Shown in pieces: positions 47,223 to 56,198 of a stretch of DNA of 64,000 bases (position 1 is the first letter of the stretch; each line of letters begins with the position of its first letter). The DNA is taken from the NCBI GenBank assembly GCA_913048385.1, contig CAJWVZ010000003.1, forward strand, positions 115,725 to 179,724, given 5' to 3'. Source of the DNA: an uncultured Gammaproteobacteria bacterium (lineage in GTDB: Bacteria > Pseudomonadota > Gammaproteobacteria > Pseudomonadales > Pseudohongiellaceae). Below the pieces are notes generated by a model. The model searched no databases. It saw nothing but the letters and a program-made list of their open reading frames with translations, and was not told the origin of the DNA. The translations under genes were made by a program, and so were the position numbers.

Positions 47223-48110
47223 TCAACTGTTTAATTTCAGTCTCCGGCCGTGCGCTTTGAGTGTATTTTGCAAGAGCGAGGCTCGAGTCATAGGACCGAC
47301 GCCGCCGGTAACATAGGTAATATATGAGCATTTGTGCTTAACGTTTTCAAAATCTACATCGCCGATATTTCGAAAGCCGTTCTTTTTGCTTTGATCCGGC
47401 ACTCTCGTTTGGCCGACGTCAATGACGACAGCACCTTCTTTGACCATTTCTTTTGTAACAAATTCAGTTTTTCCGATTGCCACAATAAGGATATCCGCAC
47501 TAGCGCATAACTGTATTAAATTTTCTGTTCTGCTATGAGCTAGTGTTACGGTTGCATTACCCGGGGCTGTATTGCGTGACATGAGAATAGATATTGGCGT
47601 CCCAACGATGTTACTTCTGCCCAGTACAACACAGTTTTTTCCTTCTGTTTTTATGTTGTATCGCTTCAATAGCTCCATGATTCCATTAGGAGTAGCCGAA
47701 ATGTAGGTTGGCAAACCAAGACATAAATTTCCAATGTTTTCGGGACAAAATCCGTCGACATCTTTTATTGGATCGATAGAAAGGATAACTTTGGTTTCGT
47801 CAATGTGCCCCGGAAGTGGCAGCTGAACTATAAAGCCATCGACGCTAACATCGTTGTTGAGTTCAGTTATTTTTTTTAGGAGGTCATTTTCCGTGATTGT
47901 TTCTGGAAGCGTCATGACGGTCGATTCAAAACCAACTTCGTCACAATCTTTTGCCTTAAATGCCACGTAATTTTTTGATGCGCCGTCGTCTCCAACAAGC
48001 ACGGCGACTAAATGAGGAACCCGTTCGCCTTGGTCTTTTAATGAGAGGACTTCTTCACTAATTTCTTCGCGAATTTCTTTTGCGCAGAGATTTCCATCGA
48101 GTAGTTGCAT
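47223..48110 (-). CDS. folD: Bifunctional methylenetetrahydrofolate dehydrogenase/cyclohydrolase
   Basis: FolD interconverts 5,10-methylene- and 10-formyl-tetrahydrofolate. The 295-residue protein has the catalytic Y-x3-K in NYVAFKAKDC, the signatures VDGFIVQLPLPGHID and KDVDGFCPENIG, and the NADP-binding GRSNIVGTPISILM. The C-terminus YVTGGVGPMTRASLLQNT is typical. It probably shares a transcript with the aminotransferase. Confidence 0.96.
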   Translation of the reverse strand: MQLLDGNLCAKEIREEISEEVLSLKDQGERVPHLVAVLVGDDGASKNYVAFKAKDCDEVGFESTVMTLPETITENDLLKKITELNNDVSVDGFIVQLPLPGHIDETKVILSIDPIKDVDGFCPENIGNLCLGLPTYISATPNGIMELLKRYNIKTEGKNCVVLGRSNIVGTPISILMSRNTAPGNATVTLAHSRTENLIQLCASADILIVAIGKTEFVTKEMVKEGAVVIDVGQTRVPDQSKKNGFRNIGDVDFENVKHKCSYITYVTGGVGPMTRASLLQNTLKAHGRRLKLNS

Positions 48111-48233
48111 ACTGGGAAACGCCTTTGATTTATACCTAAGATTAGAAATGCAGATGTTTAGTAATCGGAATGCAAACAGAATTCTTATATGATAAACGAG
48201 GAGTGACTTCAGCTCAAGCCTAGGAAGTATTGA

Positions 48234-48653
48234 CTACCAATCTCCTTGGTTTTCCATAATCGACCATGGCTCTTGCACGGGAAGGGCGTTCCCTTCTTGT
48301 AATAATTCGATCGAGATTCCATCTGGTGAACGGATAAAGGCCATGCGGCCATCACGTGGGGGGCGATTTATTACGATTTTTTCGTTGATCAGTTTAGCGC
48401 AGAGATCGTAAATGTTCTCGACTTCGAAGGCTAAATGTCCAAAATTTGACCCACATATATAATCTCTTTGGTCCCAGTTATAGGTCAGTTCGATATGGGA
48501 TTCTGGGTTTTTTGGAGCATAAAGAAAGATAAGTGTGAACCTACCTTTGTCTGAATCGTGACGTCGTAACTCTTTCAATCCAAGTAGGTTACAGAAAAAA
48601 TTCAGAGATATCTTTAAGTCGGTAACACGAATCATTGTATGAAGAAATTTCAT
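48234..48653 (-). CDS. gloA: Glyoxalase I (lactoylglutathione lyase)
   Basis: From ATG 48653 the protein has 139 residues (MKFLHTMIRVTDL), matching GloA; the frame runs upstream another 46 codons but that stretch is non-conserved. All four metal ligands are visible: H5, E55 (HIELTYNW), H73 (FGHLAFEV) and E116 (ISIELLQEG). GloA isomerises the methylglyoxal-glutathione hemithioacetal to lactoylglutathione, usually with Ni2+. Confidence 0.92.
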   Translation of the reverse strand: MKFLHTMIRVTDLKISLNFFCNLLGLKELRRHDSDKGRFTLIFLYAPKNPESHIELTYNWDQRDYICGSNFGHLAFEVENIYDLCAKLINEKIVINRPPRDGRMAFIRSPDGISIELLQEGNALPVQEPWSIMENQGDW

Positions 48654-48872
48654 TTTGGTGTTAAGCCTCGTAAAGTTAAATAGAAAAGAAGAGGAGCATT
48701 TTTTGCATTTTTCCTTGTGGATCAGAAGCGCAAAGCATAGGGGATATAACTTGTGAATGGTATACTCTATGTTTCTGTTCTCTTGAATCAAGATAGTTAA
48801 GGTAAAGTCTGCATTGGATCAGAATTCTTGAGGATTAGCATGTTGATGGTTTGATTTTTTGGGAAAAGTAGT

Positions 48873-49580
48873 ATGGAGCTAGCGGTCGCAGTTTTAATTA
48901 TCTTTGTTGGATCGTATGTGCAGACTAGTATAGGTTTTGGGTTGGCAATCATTACTGCGCCAACGCTTTTTTTAATTAATCCGCTCTATGTTCCGGCACC
49001 CATCACGATTTGTGCGCTGACCCTGTCTTTTGCTAATTCTTATAGTCACCGTAAATCTATTTCGTTAGGTAATCTCAAGTACGCAATTATTGGACGAGTG
49101 CCAGGAACTTTTGCGGGAGCTGGGTTATTGTTGTTCATAAATCAAAATGTTTTAGCTCTGTGGGTTGGTTTTTCCGTACTACTTGGGGTTTTGCTTTCTT
49201 TGACAAACGTCCACTTTAAAGCCACGAATGGTGCATTGATATCAGCGGGTTTCCTCAATGGGTTCATGGGCACAAGCACTTCTATTGGAGGGCCGCCAAT
49301 GGCGCTTGTTTTACAGCACGAGGAATCAAGCTTCATACGAGCGAATCTAGCTGCTTTTTTTGTAGTGAGTTGCATTATGTCTCTTTTGGTTCTTGGCGGA
49401 ATTGGCAAGTTTGGCGAAGAAGAATTAAGCCTAGCAATGCCGCTTCTGCCGACAGCACTTTTAGCACATTGGTTGGCCTTGCAGACTTTGCCTTTTATTT
49501 CGAAGAGGTTCCTAAGAGCGGTAAGCTTGATCTTATGCACGTTCTCGGGCTGTCTTGCGATCGGATCTTATTGGGCATAA
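48873..49580 (+). CDS. TauE/SafE-family anion exporter
   Basis: The 235-residue membrane protein has eight predicted segments in two similar halves. The family motif is GSYVQTSIGFGLAIITAPTLF in the first half, echoed by GFLNGFMGTSTSIGGPPMAL in the second. Members export sulfite, sulfoacetate or other organic anions. A TetR gene follows 185 bases later and may control it; no sulfonate genes adjoin, so the substrate is open. Confidence 0.87.
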   Translation: MELAVAVLIIFVGSYVQTSIGFGLAIITAPTLFLINPLYVPAPITICALTLSFANSYSHRKSISLGNLKYAIIGRVPGTFAGAGLLLFINQNVLALWVGFSVLLGVLLSLTNVHFKATNGALISAGFLNGFMGTSTSIGGPPMALVLQHEESSFIRANLAAFFVVSCIMSLLVLGGIGKFGEEELSLAMPLLPTALLAHWLALQTLPFISKRFLRAVSLILCTFSGCLAIGSYWA

Positions 49581-49765
49581 CAATTTTGTAAATAGCAGTT
49601 GTCTTGAGTCTTGGGCTAAGTTTTAAATAAAGTAATCTGGGAGTCTTTATTAAATTTCCAACACCTGATCGATCCCACTTACATTGGCCTCGGAATATTA
49701 AAGAGAGTGCTTTCGACAAGGCGTGGGAGTTTGATGATAATAATTTTTGGCTCTGCGTTTTTGAG

Positions 49766-50386
49766 ATGTATCGCGAGAAAATTCAAATTAAAAAGTCTGA
49801 GATAGCTGTTGGAAATTTACAGAAGATTTTCTCTGCGACGTTTAAGATTTCTGGAGTCAAAGGGTTTCAGGCAATGAGTCTGCGTGACCTAAGTTATGAA
49901 TCTGGTATCAGCATGGGGGGATTGTATTCTTATATTGGAAGTAAAAATGACTTGGCTTCAATGATTGAAGGAGTACTGCGGCATCATATTGATCTGGTGA
50001 CGAATAATCTGATCGAAGAAAGTTTGGCACCGTTAGAATCTTTAAAAGCAATAATTTTTGGTGCTTTGTACATGATGGAGCGTCTTAGTCCTTGGTATTA
50101 TTTTTGTTTTATGGAATTGAAAGGATTGCCGAGAGAAAGACAGGAGAAGGCCCTCGAGATTGAGCTTCGGTTTGAGCGTTTTTTGATAGACGGATTGAAT
50201 CGAGGAGAGGAAATTGAGGTGTTTAAGTGCGAAAATTCCGACTTGTTAGCAAGTCAAATTACGGCTCAATTGCAGCAATGGCACCTGAAGCCATGGAAGT
50301 TCAAATTGAAAAATATTTCGCTCCTTCAGTATGCAGATTATTGTTATCAAAGTCTTCTTAATGGATTAGATTTATCACCCGGTTAG
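49766..50386 (+). CDS. TetR-family transcriptional regulator, true start uncertain
   Basis: The 206-residue frame from ATG 49766 contains a TetR helix-turn-helix: IFSATFKISGVKGFQAMSLRDLSYESGISMGGLYSYIGSKNDLA. The C-terminal part is a ligand-binding helical domain. The same frame stays open upstream to 49631 with coding-like sequence (KAWEFDDNNFWLCVFEMYREKI) but no ATG, GTG or TTG. An ATT at 49649 follows GGGAG by five bases and could be the start. It may regulate the upstream TauE gene. Confidence 0.85.
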   Translation: MYREKIQIKKSEIAVGNLQKIFSATFKISGVKGFQAMSLRDLSYESGISMGGLYSYIGSKNDLASMIEGVLRHHIDLVTNNLIEESLAPLESLKAIIFGALYMMERLSPWYYFCFMELKGLPRERQEKALEIELRFERFLIDGLNRGEEIEVFKCENSDLLASQITAQLQQWHLKPWKFKLKNISLLQYADYCYQSLLNGLDLSPG

Positions 50387-50958
50387 CTATTGGCGGAGAT
50401 CAACCCCTTGGTGCCAGCGTAAAAAGCCCTTATTTTTTTCATATCAGCCTCTAGGTCATCCGATGGGAAGTAAAATTCATCCAGCTTGGCGATCTTCTTA
50501 CTAGCATCTACGTGGCCAAGTAAAATAGGGACATTTGCGCCTCGAGCGATTCTATAGAATCCTGTTTTCCAATTTTTAACTTTGCTGCGTGTTCCCTCGG
50601 GCGGGATAAGTACGATTAGCTTGTCGTGATTTTCGAAAAGTTTGATGGTTTCACTAACTACATTTTGTGATTTTTTTCGGTTTACAGGCATGCCACCTAG
50701 GTACTTCATTAACCAAGCCAACCCAAAAGGAAAAAGTGTATGTTTCCCCATCCAAAAAATATGTAGCCGTAATTTCAAAACAACCATCAACATCAGAGGA
50801 AAATCCCAGTTGCTCGTGTGAGGGGCAGCTATTAAAACAAATTTTGAGTGGGAGAGGTCTCTTCCTTCAGCGCGCCAACCGATTAATTTTAAGCCAATTG
50901 ATGAGATAATTCTTAGGCTAGTAGTTAGAAGCGGTGTATTAAAAATGGTTAATCTCAT
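50383..50958 (-). CDS. PlsC-like lysophospholipid acyltransferase
   Basis: The 191-residue protein has the acyltransferase motif HTSNWD (H-x4-D) in APHTSNWDFPLML and the substrate motif PPEGTRSK. An N-terminal hydrophobic helix would sit in the inner membrane. It is shorter than typical PlsC (about 240) and belongs to the compact 1-acyl-glycerol-3-phosphate acyltransferase-like group. It overlaps the convergent TetR gene by four bases. Confidence 0.88.
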   Translation of the reverse strand: MRLTIFNTPLLTTSLRIISSIGLKLIGWRAEGRDLSHSKFVLIAAPHTSNWDFPLMLMVVLKLRLHIFWMGKHTLFPFGLAWLMKYLGGMPVNRKKSQNVVSETIKLFENHDKLIVLIPPEGTRSKVKNWKTGFYRIARGANVPILLGHVDASKKIAKLDEFYFPSDDLEADMKKIRAFYAGTKGLISANS

Positions 50959-51068
50959 TAATTTTTCCTAAGTTGTAATATTTGCGGTGAGACGCCTGGT
51001 CGTTATGGGTTAAATAGGCTTTCTAATTGCTCACGTGGTTTTTCGGCCTGACTTTTTTCGTTTTCTAA

Positions 51069-51311
51069 TCATCCTCCAGATACCTCTGCAGTTTTTGAGT
51101 CTTGGAAAAGTAAGTCGAGTTGTTGCCATGTGTTTTCTTGCGCTAGTTTTGCTCTGTGATAAAAGCCGGTGGCCCCAATGGAAAAATAATCACAAAAATT
51201 TGCGGTCTCTGGATCGGTTACTGATTCGGCTCTAGGTTCAATGCAGCCGGTGTGATCACGGTGCTGACAACCTTTGCATGCGCGTAAGCTGCCTCCGCAA
51301 TGAGTACAGTC
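51069..51311 (-). pseudogene. Cysteine-rich small zinc-binding-type reading frame without start codon
   Basis: On the minus strand, 80 codons are open from 51311 to a TGA at 51069-51071: CTHCGGSLRACKGCQHRD, then CIEPRAE, DPETANFCDYF and a helical tail. CxxC-x6-CxxC spacing suggests a zinc site. An in-frame TAG precedes the first residue (51312-51314) and no ATG, GTG or TTG lies before or within the cysteine region. A short TTG-started stretch upstream of the TAG is in frame. It is either a decayed gene, a read-through product, or uses a rare start. It lies in the otherwise empty 438 bases between the acyltransferase and nitroreductase genes. Confidence 0.5.
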
Positions 51312-51396
51312 CTAGCGCCGAGATAGTGGTAACAAAATATTTTGTGAAATGAAGCTGTAAGCCCAACATTCTAAACCCGTTTTTTCAAGCCACATT

Positions 51397-51990
51397 TTAC
51401 CAAGCCTTAAAATAATCGGCAGTATCAAGTTCTACGAATGGTTTAGCTGCGCTAGATCTAGTACCGATGTAGAGAAACCCAATTATTTTTTCATCCTTAT
51501 TTAGGCCAAGACCTTCATGCACTATGGCATCATATGCAAATGCTCCGGTACGCCAAACTGATCCGATTCCCAATGCAAAAGCTGCTAACGACATGTTCTG
51601 GACGGCTGCAGCTGCTGAGTACTCTTGTTCTATAATCGGAACCTTGGGATGTTCTTGTGGATTTGCAATGGCGATAATAATGGTGGGAGCGCGGAGCGCT
51701 TTAGTTTTTATTATTTCTTTTTGTTGGGGTTTGAGATTCGGGGTTTTCGTTAATGAAGCTTTTAGAAATAGTTCTCCAAGTTTTTCTCGTGAATCTCCTT
51801 CAATAATTAGAAAACGCCATGGTCTAATCATGCCGTGGTCGGCCGCTCGGAGAGCAGATTTGCAGATGTATGTGAGAGACTGAGGTGACGGGCCTGGCTC
51901 TGTCAATCGGGGTGATGAGCTGCGCGTTTGAAGAGCCTCGATGGCGCTCATAGGTGCTTTTGAGTGTGTTTTAATCATGGGTTTTGTCAT
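51397..51990 (-). CDS. Nitroreductase family protein (YdjA-like)
   Basis: The 197-residue FMN protein is like E. coli YdjA: ALQTRSSSPRLTEPGPS, ALRAADHGMIRPWRFLIIEGDSREKLGEL and IGSVWRTGAFAYDAIVHEGLG. ATG 51951 (MSAIEAL) matches the YdjA start better than ATG 51990; neither has a strong ribosome site. Family members reduce nitro compounds or quinones with NAD(P)H; physiological substrate unknown. Confidence 0.88.
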   Translation of the reverse strand: MTKPMIKTHSKAPMSAIEALQTRSSSPRLTEPGPSPQSLTYICKSALRAADHGMIRPWRFLIIEGDSREKLGELFLKASLTKTPNLKPQQKEIIKTKALRAPTIIIAIANPQEHPKVPIIEQEYSAAAAVQNMSLAAFALGIGSVWRTGAFAYDAIVHEGLGLNKDEKIIGFLYIGTRSSAAKPFVELDTADYFKAW

Positions 51991-52237
51991 TAAGTTGAAA
52001 ATTCTTAGGGTTTGAGGCTTAGTATAGCGGTATTGCCGCCTGTTTTTAAAACTTACTGTAAGACATGCGTTCAGCTACTGTTTTACGACGACGCATAAGC
52101 CTATATAGTTCTCTGTTAAACTCTTCGCCGAAAATATGCTATTGTAAGGGATCGTGAAGCCGACACTCTCTATGAGAAGGTCGCTTTCTCAATTTGTTGG
52201 TCTTCAAGGGTTTAGCTAAAAGAATTAGGGTACATCC

Positions 52238-53845
52238 ATGGATCGTAACGCTAACATCATTGCGGTAAGTTCGGATTTGTCGGTATCATCAGATCCGGAT
52301 ATATCAGATTATCCTCAAGAAAAGTCTCGGTGGTTCGGAAGTGTTACCCGTGAAAGATTACGGCTTGTCTTTTCTTTTTATTCCCCTGACGGTAATGAGA
52401 TTGCAATGCCAATTGCTAGCATGGCATCGTATATAAAGAAGGAATTTCCTTGGGTAGATGTCGTTCTAGATCCTGTTTTAATTCTGAGAGATGCGGTTGC
52501 GTATTCTCCAAAGAACTATGCAAAGAGAATACAAGCGCTAGATCCTGATGTTTTTGCAATGTCGGTTATGAGCCCTCATTGGTACCCACTGGAGCCTTAT
52601 TTCGAGGAACTAAAGTTGTTAATGCCGAAAACCCCCATTGTTATTGGTGGTTATCAGGCGATGTTGTCGCAAGAGCAGACTATCAGTAACCCTAATGTCG
52701 ACTATATCTGTGTAGGCGATGGGGAGTACGCCATTGGAAATGTTCTGAATCACCTTAAGGGAGCAGTGAGTGGTCCAGCAGATGGCATGTGGGAGAAGCT
52801 TATCGATGGTGATGTCTATAAGACTGAGCCTCATCAAATAGGTGACTTGGCGTCGTTACCTTTTCCCGATTATGAAGTATTTGCTAAAGAAGATGGTTTT
52901 AAGGATGTTAACTCCTCTATATTTGGGCCAAAAGGTAAATTGGTTTTGCCAGTAATGACCGGAAGAGGGTGCCCATATCGTTGCACGTATTGTTGTAATA
53001 CTCCAATTTTAGAAGGTTGGAAGACAAAGAAGACTTTTCTCAGGAAGTATGATCCGCAGGATATGGTCGATGAGCTGATTCGGTTAAGAGAAGAATATAA
53101 CGCCGGTTATTTTGAGTTCTGGGACGAGCTGTTTCTCTCAAACCTAAAATTTGTTCGAGCTTTCTTCGCGCTTTATAAAGAGCAGGTAAGGTTACCTTTT
53201 TCTATCAACTCGCGTGTTGAAGTGATGAATGAGGAATTCTGTAAAACAGCGGCTGAAGCTGGCTGCCACACTATTTGGTTCGGTATTGAAAGTGGTGATG
53301 AATCATACAGAGCAAAAATGCTCGGCCGTAAAATGACGAATGAACAGGTAATAAAGGCAGCTGCGAACTGTAAAAAAGCTGGTATTAATCGTCTTACCTT
53401 TAACATAGTCGGTGCGCCTCTAGAAAGCGCAGAGAACATGCGTAAGACATTAGAGCTAAACCGAGAAATCGCGCCAGAGCATTTTTTCTTTTTTCCGTAT
53501 ATTCCGTTAAGAGGAACGCCGCTGTACAACATTGCAAAGGAAGAAGGCCTGCTGCTTGAGAATAAGAAAGAGCTGCATTACCTTTCGGCTGCTAACGATA
53601 AGCAATTTACGCTAAACATGAAAGAATGTCCGGAGTTACTTACTGCCGAGCAATATAACGAGATCTGCTGTGAGATGCTGGAATTTCAAGAAGCCAACAA
53701 TAGATTGAGTTACGACGACGATGATTCTGAAATGCCGGCCACAGTTGAAGATAAGAGTTTCTCACTTGTTGAAAGTAGTGAAACGCCAGTACTGAGTCAA
53801 AAGCCATCAATTATAGAGAGCGTTAAAGGCTTGTTTTTGAACTAG
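52238..53845 (+). CDS. B12-binding-domain radical SAM protein
   Basis: The 535-residue protein has an N-terminal cobalamin-binding-like domain (about 40-190, with IVIGGYQAMLSQE and VGDGEYAIGNVL). A radical SAM core follows with C245-P-Y-R-C249-T-Y-C252, which binds the 4Fe-4S cluster. The B12 domain lacks an obvious DxHxxG motif, so B12 binding may be base-off or lost. A C-terminal extension of about 100 residues ends in a polar tail. Related enzymes include BchE, HpnJ and various methylases. Product unknown. It is convergent with, and overlaps by 23 bases, the MATE gene. Confidence 0.85.
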   Translation: MDRNANIIAVSSDLSVSSDPDISDYPQEKSRWFGSVTRERLRLVFSFYSPDGNEIAMPIASMASYIKKEFPWVDVVLDPVLILRDAVAYSPKNYAKRIQALDPDVFAMSVMSPHWYPLEPYFEELKLLMPKTPIVIGGYQAMLSQEQTISNPNVDYICVGDGEYAIGNVLNHLKGAVSGPADGMWEKLIDGDVYKTEPHQIGDLASLPFPDYEVFAKEDGFKDVNSSIFGPKGKLVLPVMTGRGCPYRCTYCCNTPILEGWKTKKTFLRKYDPQDMVDELIRLREEYNAGYFEFWDELFLSNLKFVRAFFALYKEQVRLPFSINSRVEVMNEEFCKTAAEAGCHTIWFGIESGDESYRAKMLGRKMTNEQVIKAAANCKKAGINRLTFNIVGAPLESAENMRKTLELNREIAPEHFFFFPYIPLRGTPLYNIAKEEGLLLENKKELHYLSAANDKQFTLNMKECPELLTAEQYNEICCEMLEFQEANNRLSYDDDDSEMPATVEDKSFSLVESSETPVLSQKPSIIESVKGLFLN

Positions 53846-55208
53846 CCGAAATTTTACTTTCGGTTTGAAAAACTTTTTGAAAAGTTCTGAGTGAAATGGC
53901 CGCCATACAAAAATTAGCGCTCGCAGCCCCAATGAAAAAACCCTGAATTCCATAAAGTTGACTCCCAATAAATGCGAACGGCACATAGAATAGAAAAAAT
54001 CTTGCGACGCTGAGATATAAAGCAGTCATCGGTCTATGTATTGCATTTAAAGAAGAGTTGGTTAAGATAATAATGCCCTGAAAACCATAGGCGAGGGGCA
54101 AAATCGATAAGTAAAGCACAATTGTGTTGCGCACATTTTGATCATCAGAGAAAATGCCTGCGATTGGGGCGGCAGCAAAGAATAGGGCAATGTAGACCAA
54201 CAGTTGCCATCCGACTATAAAGCGTAGTGCTAGTTTATAAACAGATTCAATGCGCTCGAACTCTCCTGCCCCAAAGTTCTGACTCACAATCGGCGGCAGC
54301 GATGAGCTCATCGCCAATATAATTAGAGTCGCTAATGGTTCAAGTCTAGCGCCTACTCCGAGTGCTGAAACAGCCTCGTTCCCAAATCCTGCAGCGATGC
54401 CCGTCATAATGCCAGTCGCGAGGGGGGTCATCATATTGGCGCCAGCAGCAGGGACCCCTATCTTCAACATATCTTTTGCTGAATTTATAAAATCAACTTT
54501 CACTGGAGGAATGAAGGTAATAAATTTCAAACGGTACACAAGGTGGTAAAACAGAAAAAAAATGGAAATGGCCCAAGCGATCACTGTTGCATATGCTGCC
54601 CCTGCGATACCAAGAGACGGCACGGGGCCTAAACCAAAAATAAGTATCGGATCGAGAACCGCATTAGCCAAGCCAGCTCCTGCCATAAGCATGCTTGGTG
54701 TTTTAGTGTCTCCACATGCCCGAAGAATGCTATTTCCAGTCATTAAACAGACAATTAATACGCTCCCTGGTAGCCAGACATTCATGTAATCCTGAATTAG
54801 GGGGAGGAGGGCGTCCTGTGCCCCCATTAGTTTAAATAAGAAGTCTTTGATGAATGCAAGTGAGAACGCTAAAACAATTGCCAAAAGGAAGGAGACATAG
54901 TTGATCGTGGTTGCTGCTTGCTTTGCAAGCTCGGCGTTATCACTTCCGAGATTTTTCGCTACAACAGCCGAGGCTCCTATGCCAAGTCCAATGGCCATGC
55001 TCATGACGCTGAATGTAACAGGGAAGGTAAAGCTTATAGCAGTAAGAGCTTCGCTGCCGAGCAGACTGACAAAAAACGTATCGACCAAGCTGAAAGTAAA
55101 TAGCATTATCATGCCAACAATCATCGGAATTGTCATACTGATCAACGCTTGCTTGGTTGACCCTTGAGTCAAATTTTGATTGCTTCGAGCTTTTCGCTCA
55201 ATGAGCAT
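53823..55208 (-). CDS. MATE-family multidrug efflux transporter
   Basis: The 461-residue protein has twelve hydrophobic segments in two homologous halves: MTIPMIVGMIMLFTFSLVDTFFV in the first, and the second starts near KIGVPAAGANMMTPLATG. It is of the DinF/NorM-like MATE class, exporting cationic compounds with Na+ or H+. The 3' end overlaps the radical SAM gene. Confidence 0.9.
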   Translation of the reverse strand: MLIERKARSNQNLTQGSTKQALISMTIPMIVGMIMLFTFSLVDTFFVSLLGSEALTAISFTFPVTFSVMSMAIGLGIGASAVVAKNLGSDNAELAKQAATTINYVSFLLAIVLAFSLAFIKDFLFKLMGAQDALLPLIQDYMNVWLPGSVLIVCLMTGNSILRACGDTKTPSMLMAGAGLANAVLDPILIFGLGPVPSLGIAGAAYATVIAWAISIFFLFYHLVYRLKFITFIPPVKVDFINSAKDMLKIGVPAAGANMMTPLATGIMTGIAAGFGNEAVSALGVGARLEPLATLIILAMSSSLPPIVSQNFGAGEFERIESVYKLALRFIVGWQLLVYIALFFAAAPIAGIFSDDQNVRNTIVLYLSILPLAYGFQGIIILTNSSLNAIHRPMTALYLSVARFFLFYVPFAFIGSQLYGIQGFFIGAASANFCMAAISLRTFQKVFQTESKISASSKTSL

Positions 55209-55230
55209 ATGAAACCCTTTGTTTCAGTAT

Positions 55231-56010
55231 TTATGGCAGATTTTGTCTGATTTTACTAAGTTGTTTAAATGTTTTAAGGTTGCCGTAAATTAGCTCGTTT
55301 CCCGAGCTCCATTCAGGGCTCGCGTTTTCATTACCAAGCAGCCCGCCGGCTTCATGTAAAATTAAGCTAGCTGCTGCTATTGATGTTTTTGGCTGCTGAG
55401 TTGCCCATCCACCGACTAGTCTTCCTGCCGCGGTGTTTACCATGTCTATCGCAGGACAACCAGACATTCGTAAATCAGCCCCAAGACGCAGTAGGCTTGT
55501 TTGAAATTGTAAGTGAATTTCGTTCAGTCTTAATGGTGACTCTAAGCCCACGAGTGATCCAGTCGAAATCTCAGTTGCATTCCCTGTTCGCAGGCGACGC
55601 GCATTTAATTGGGCGCCATCGCCGCGAGATGCTGTGAATTCCTCATTGGTCATGGGTGCAATAACGACTGCATGTTGAATTATCCCCTCAACTTGGCAAG
55701 CAACAGAGACACCAAATTGAGTGTAGCCTGCTGCAAAATTTCTATTGCCAATAAGCGGATCGATTAACCATATTATTGATTCTTTTTTGCCTTCAACCGA
55801 ATCTGATGTTCTTGACTTGATTGAATGCTCAGGGAAGGATTTTAATATATGAAACTTCAGTGTTTTCTCAGCTTCCAGGTCGAGCGAGGTGAGAAAATTG
55901 TCAGGGTCGGCGTTTAAGATTTTAATTCTATCTATTCGATCACTTGCGTGCGCGATCGCTTCTGCAGCATCACGCGCAGCCTTAAGTGCCACGTTAAGTG
56001 TTGGGTTCAT
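55231..56010 (-). CDS. suhB: SuhB-like inositol monophosphatase family protein, metal site degenerate
   Basis: The 259-residue protein aligns with SuhB throughout: MNPTLNVALKAARDAAEAIA, LDLEAEKTLKFHILKSFPEHSI, the FTASRGDGAQLNARRLR motif and AAGRLVGGW. Its divergent position beside trmJ is the E. coli order. The metal ligands are mostly gone: E67 is R67, D84 remains, D87 is I87 (DPLIGNRNF instead of DPLDGTTNF), and the late W-D motif is Q-P-K-T-S (T209). Phosphatase activity is therefore unlikely. E. coli SuhB also acts non-enzymatically with NusG-type factors in rRNA antitermination, and that role may be what is kept. Confidence 0.85.
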   Translation of the reverse strand: MNPTLNVALKAARDAAEAIAHASDRIDRIKILNADPDNFLTSLDLEAEKTLKFHILKSFPEHSIKSRTSDSVEGKKESIIWLIDPLIGNRNFAAGYTQFGVSVACQVEGIIQHAVVIAPMTNEEFTASRGDGAQLNARRLRTGNATEISTGSLVGLESPLRLNEIHLQFQTSLLRLGADLRMSGCPAIDMVNTAAGRLVGGWATQQPKTSIAAASLILHEAGGLLGNENASPEWSSGNELIYGNLKTFKQLSKIRQNLP

Positions 56011-56198
56011 AGATTATCTGTTAACCCAAATTTTGATTCTTTCATTATCTTTAAATTCCCTGTGTGCTTATCCTTGAATAGCTTTGAATGGTAGGTTATT
56101 CCGCAGAGCATTGTTGCAAAATTATACATCTTATCGGTTTGCGGATCGTCAATCGCTTAAAGTGATATCATATCGCTTTTATTTCATGAGTGATATGT

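Noticed and set aside
49142..49540. 132-codon minus-strand frame
   Set aside because: Antisense to the TauE/SafE gene, which has clear membrane segments and family motifs.
52025..52053. GCGG-TATTG-CCGC hairpin with T run upstream of the radical SAM gene
   Set aside because: Only four pairs and placed between divergent genes, where no terminator is expected.
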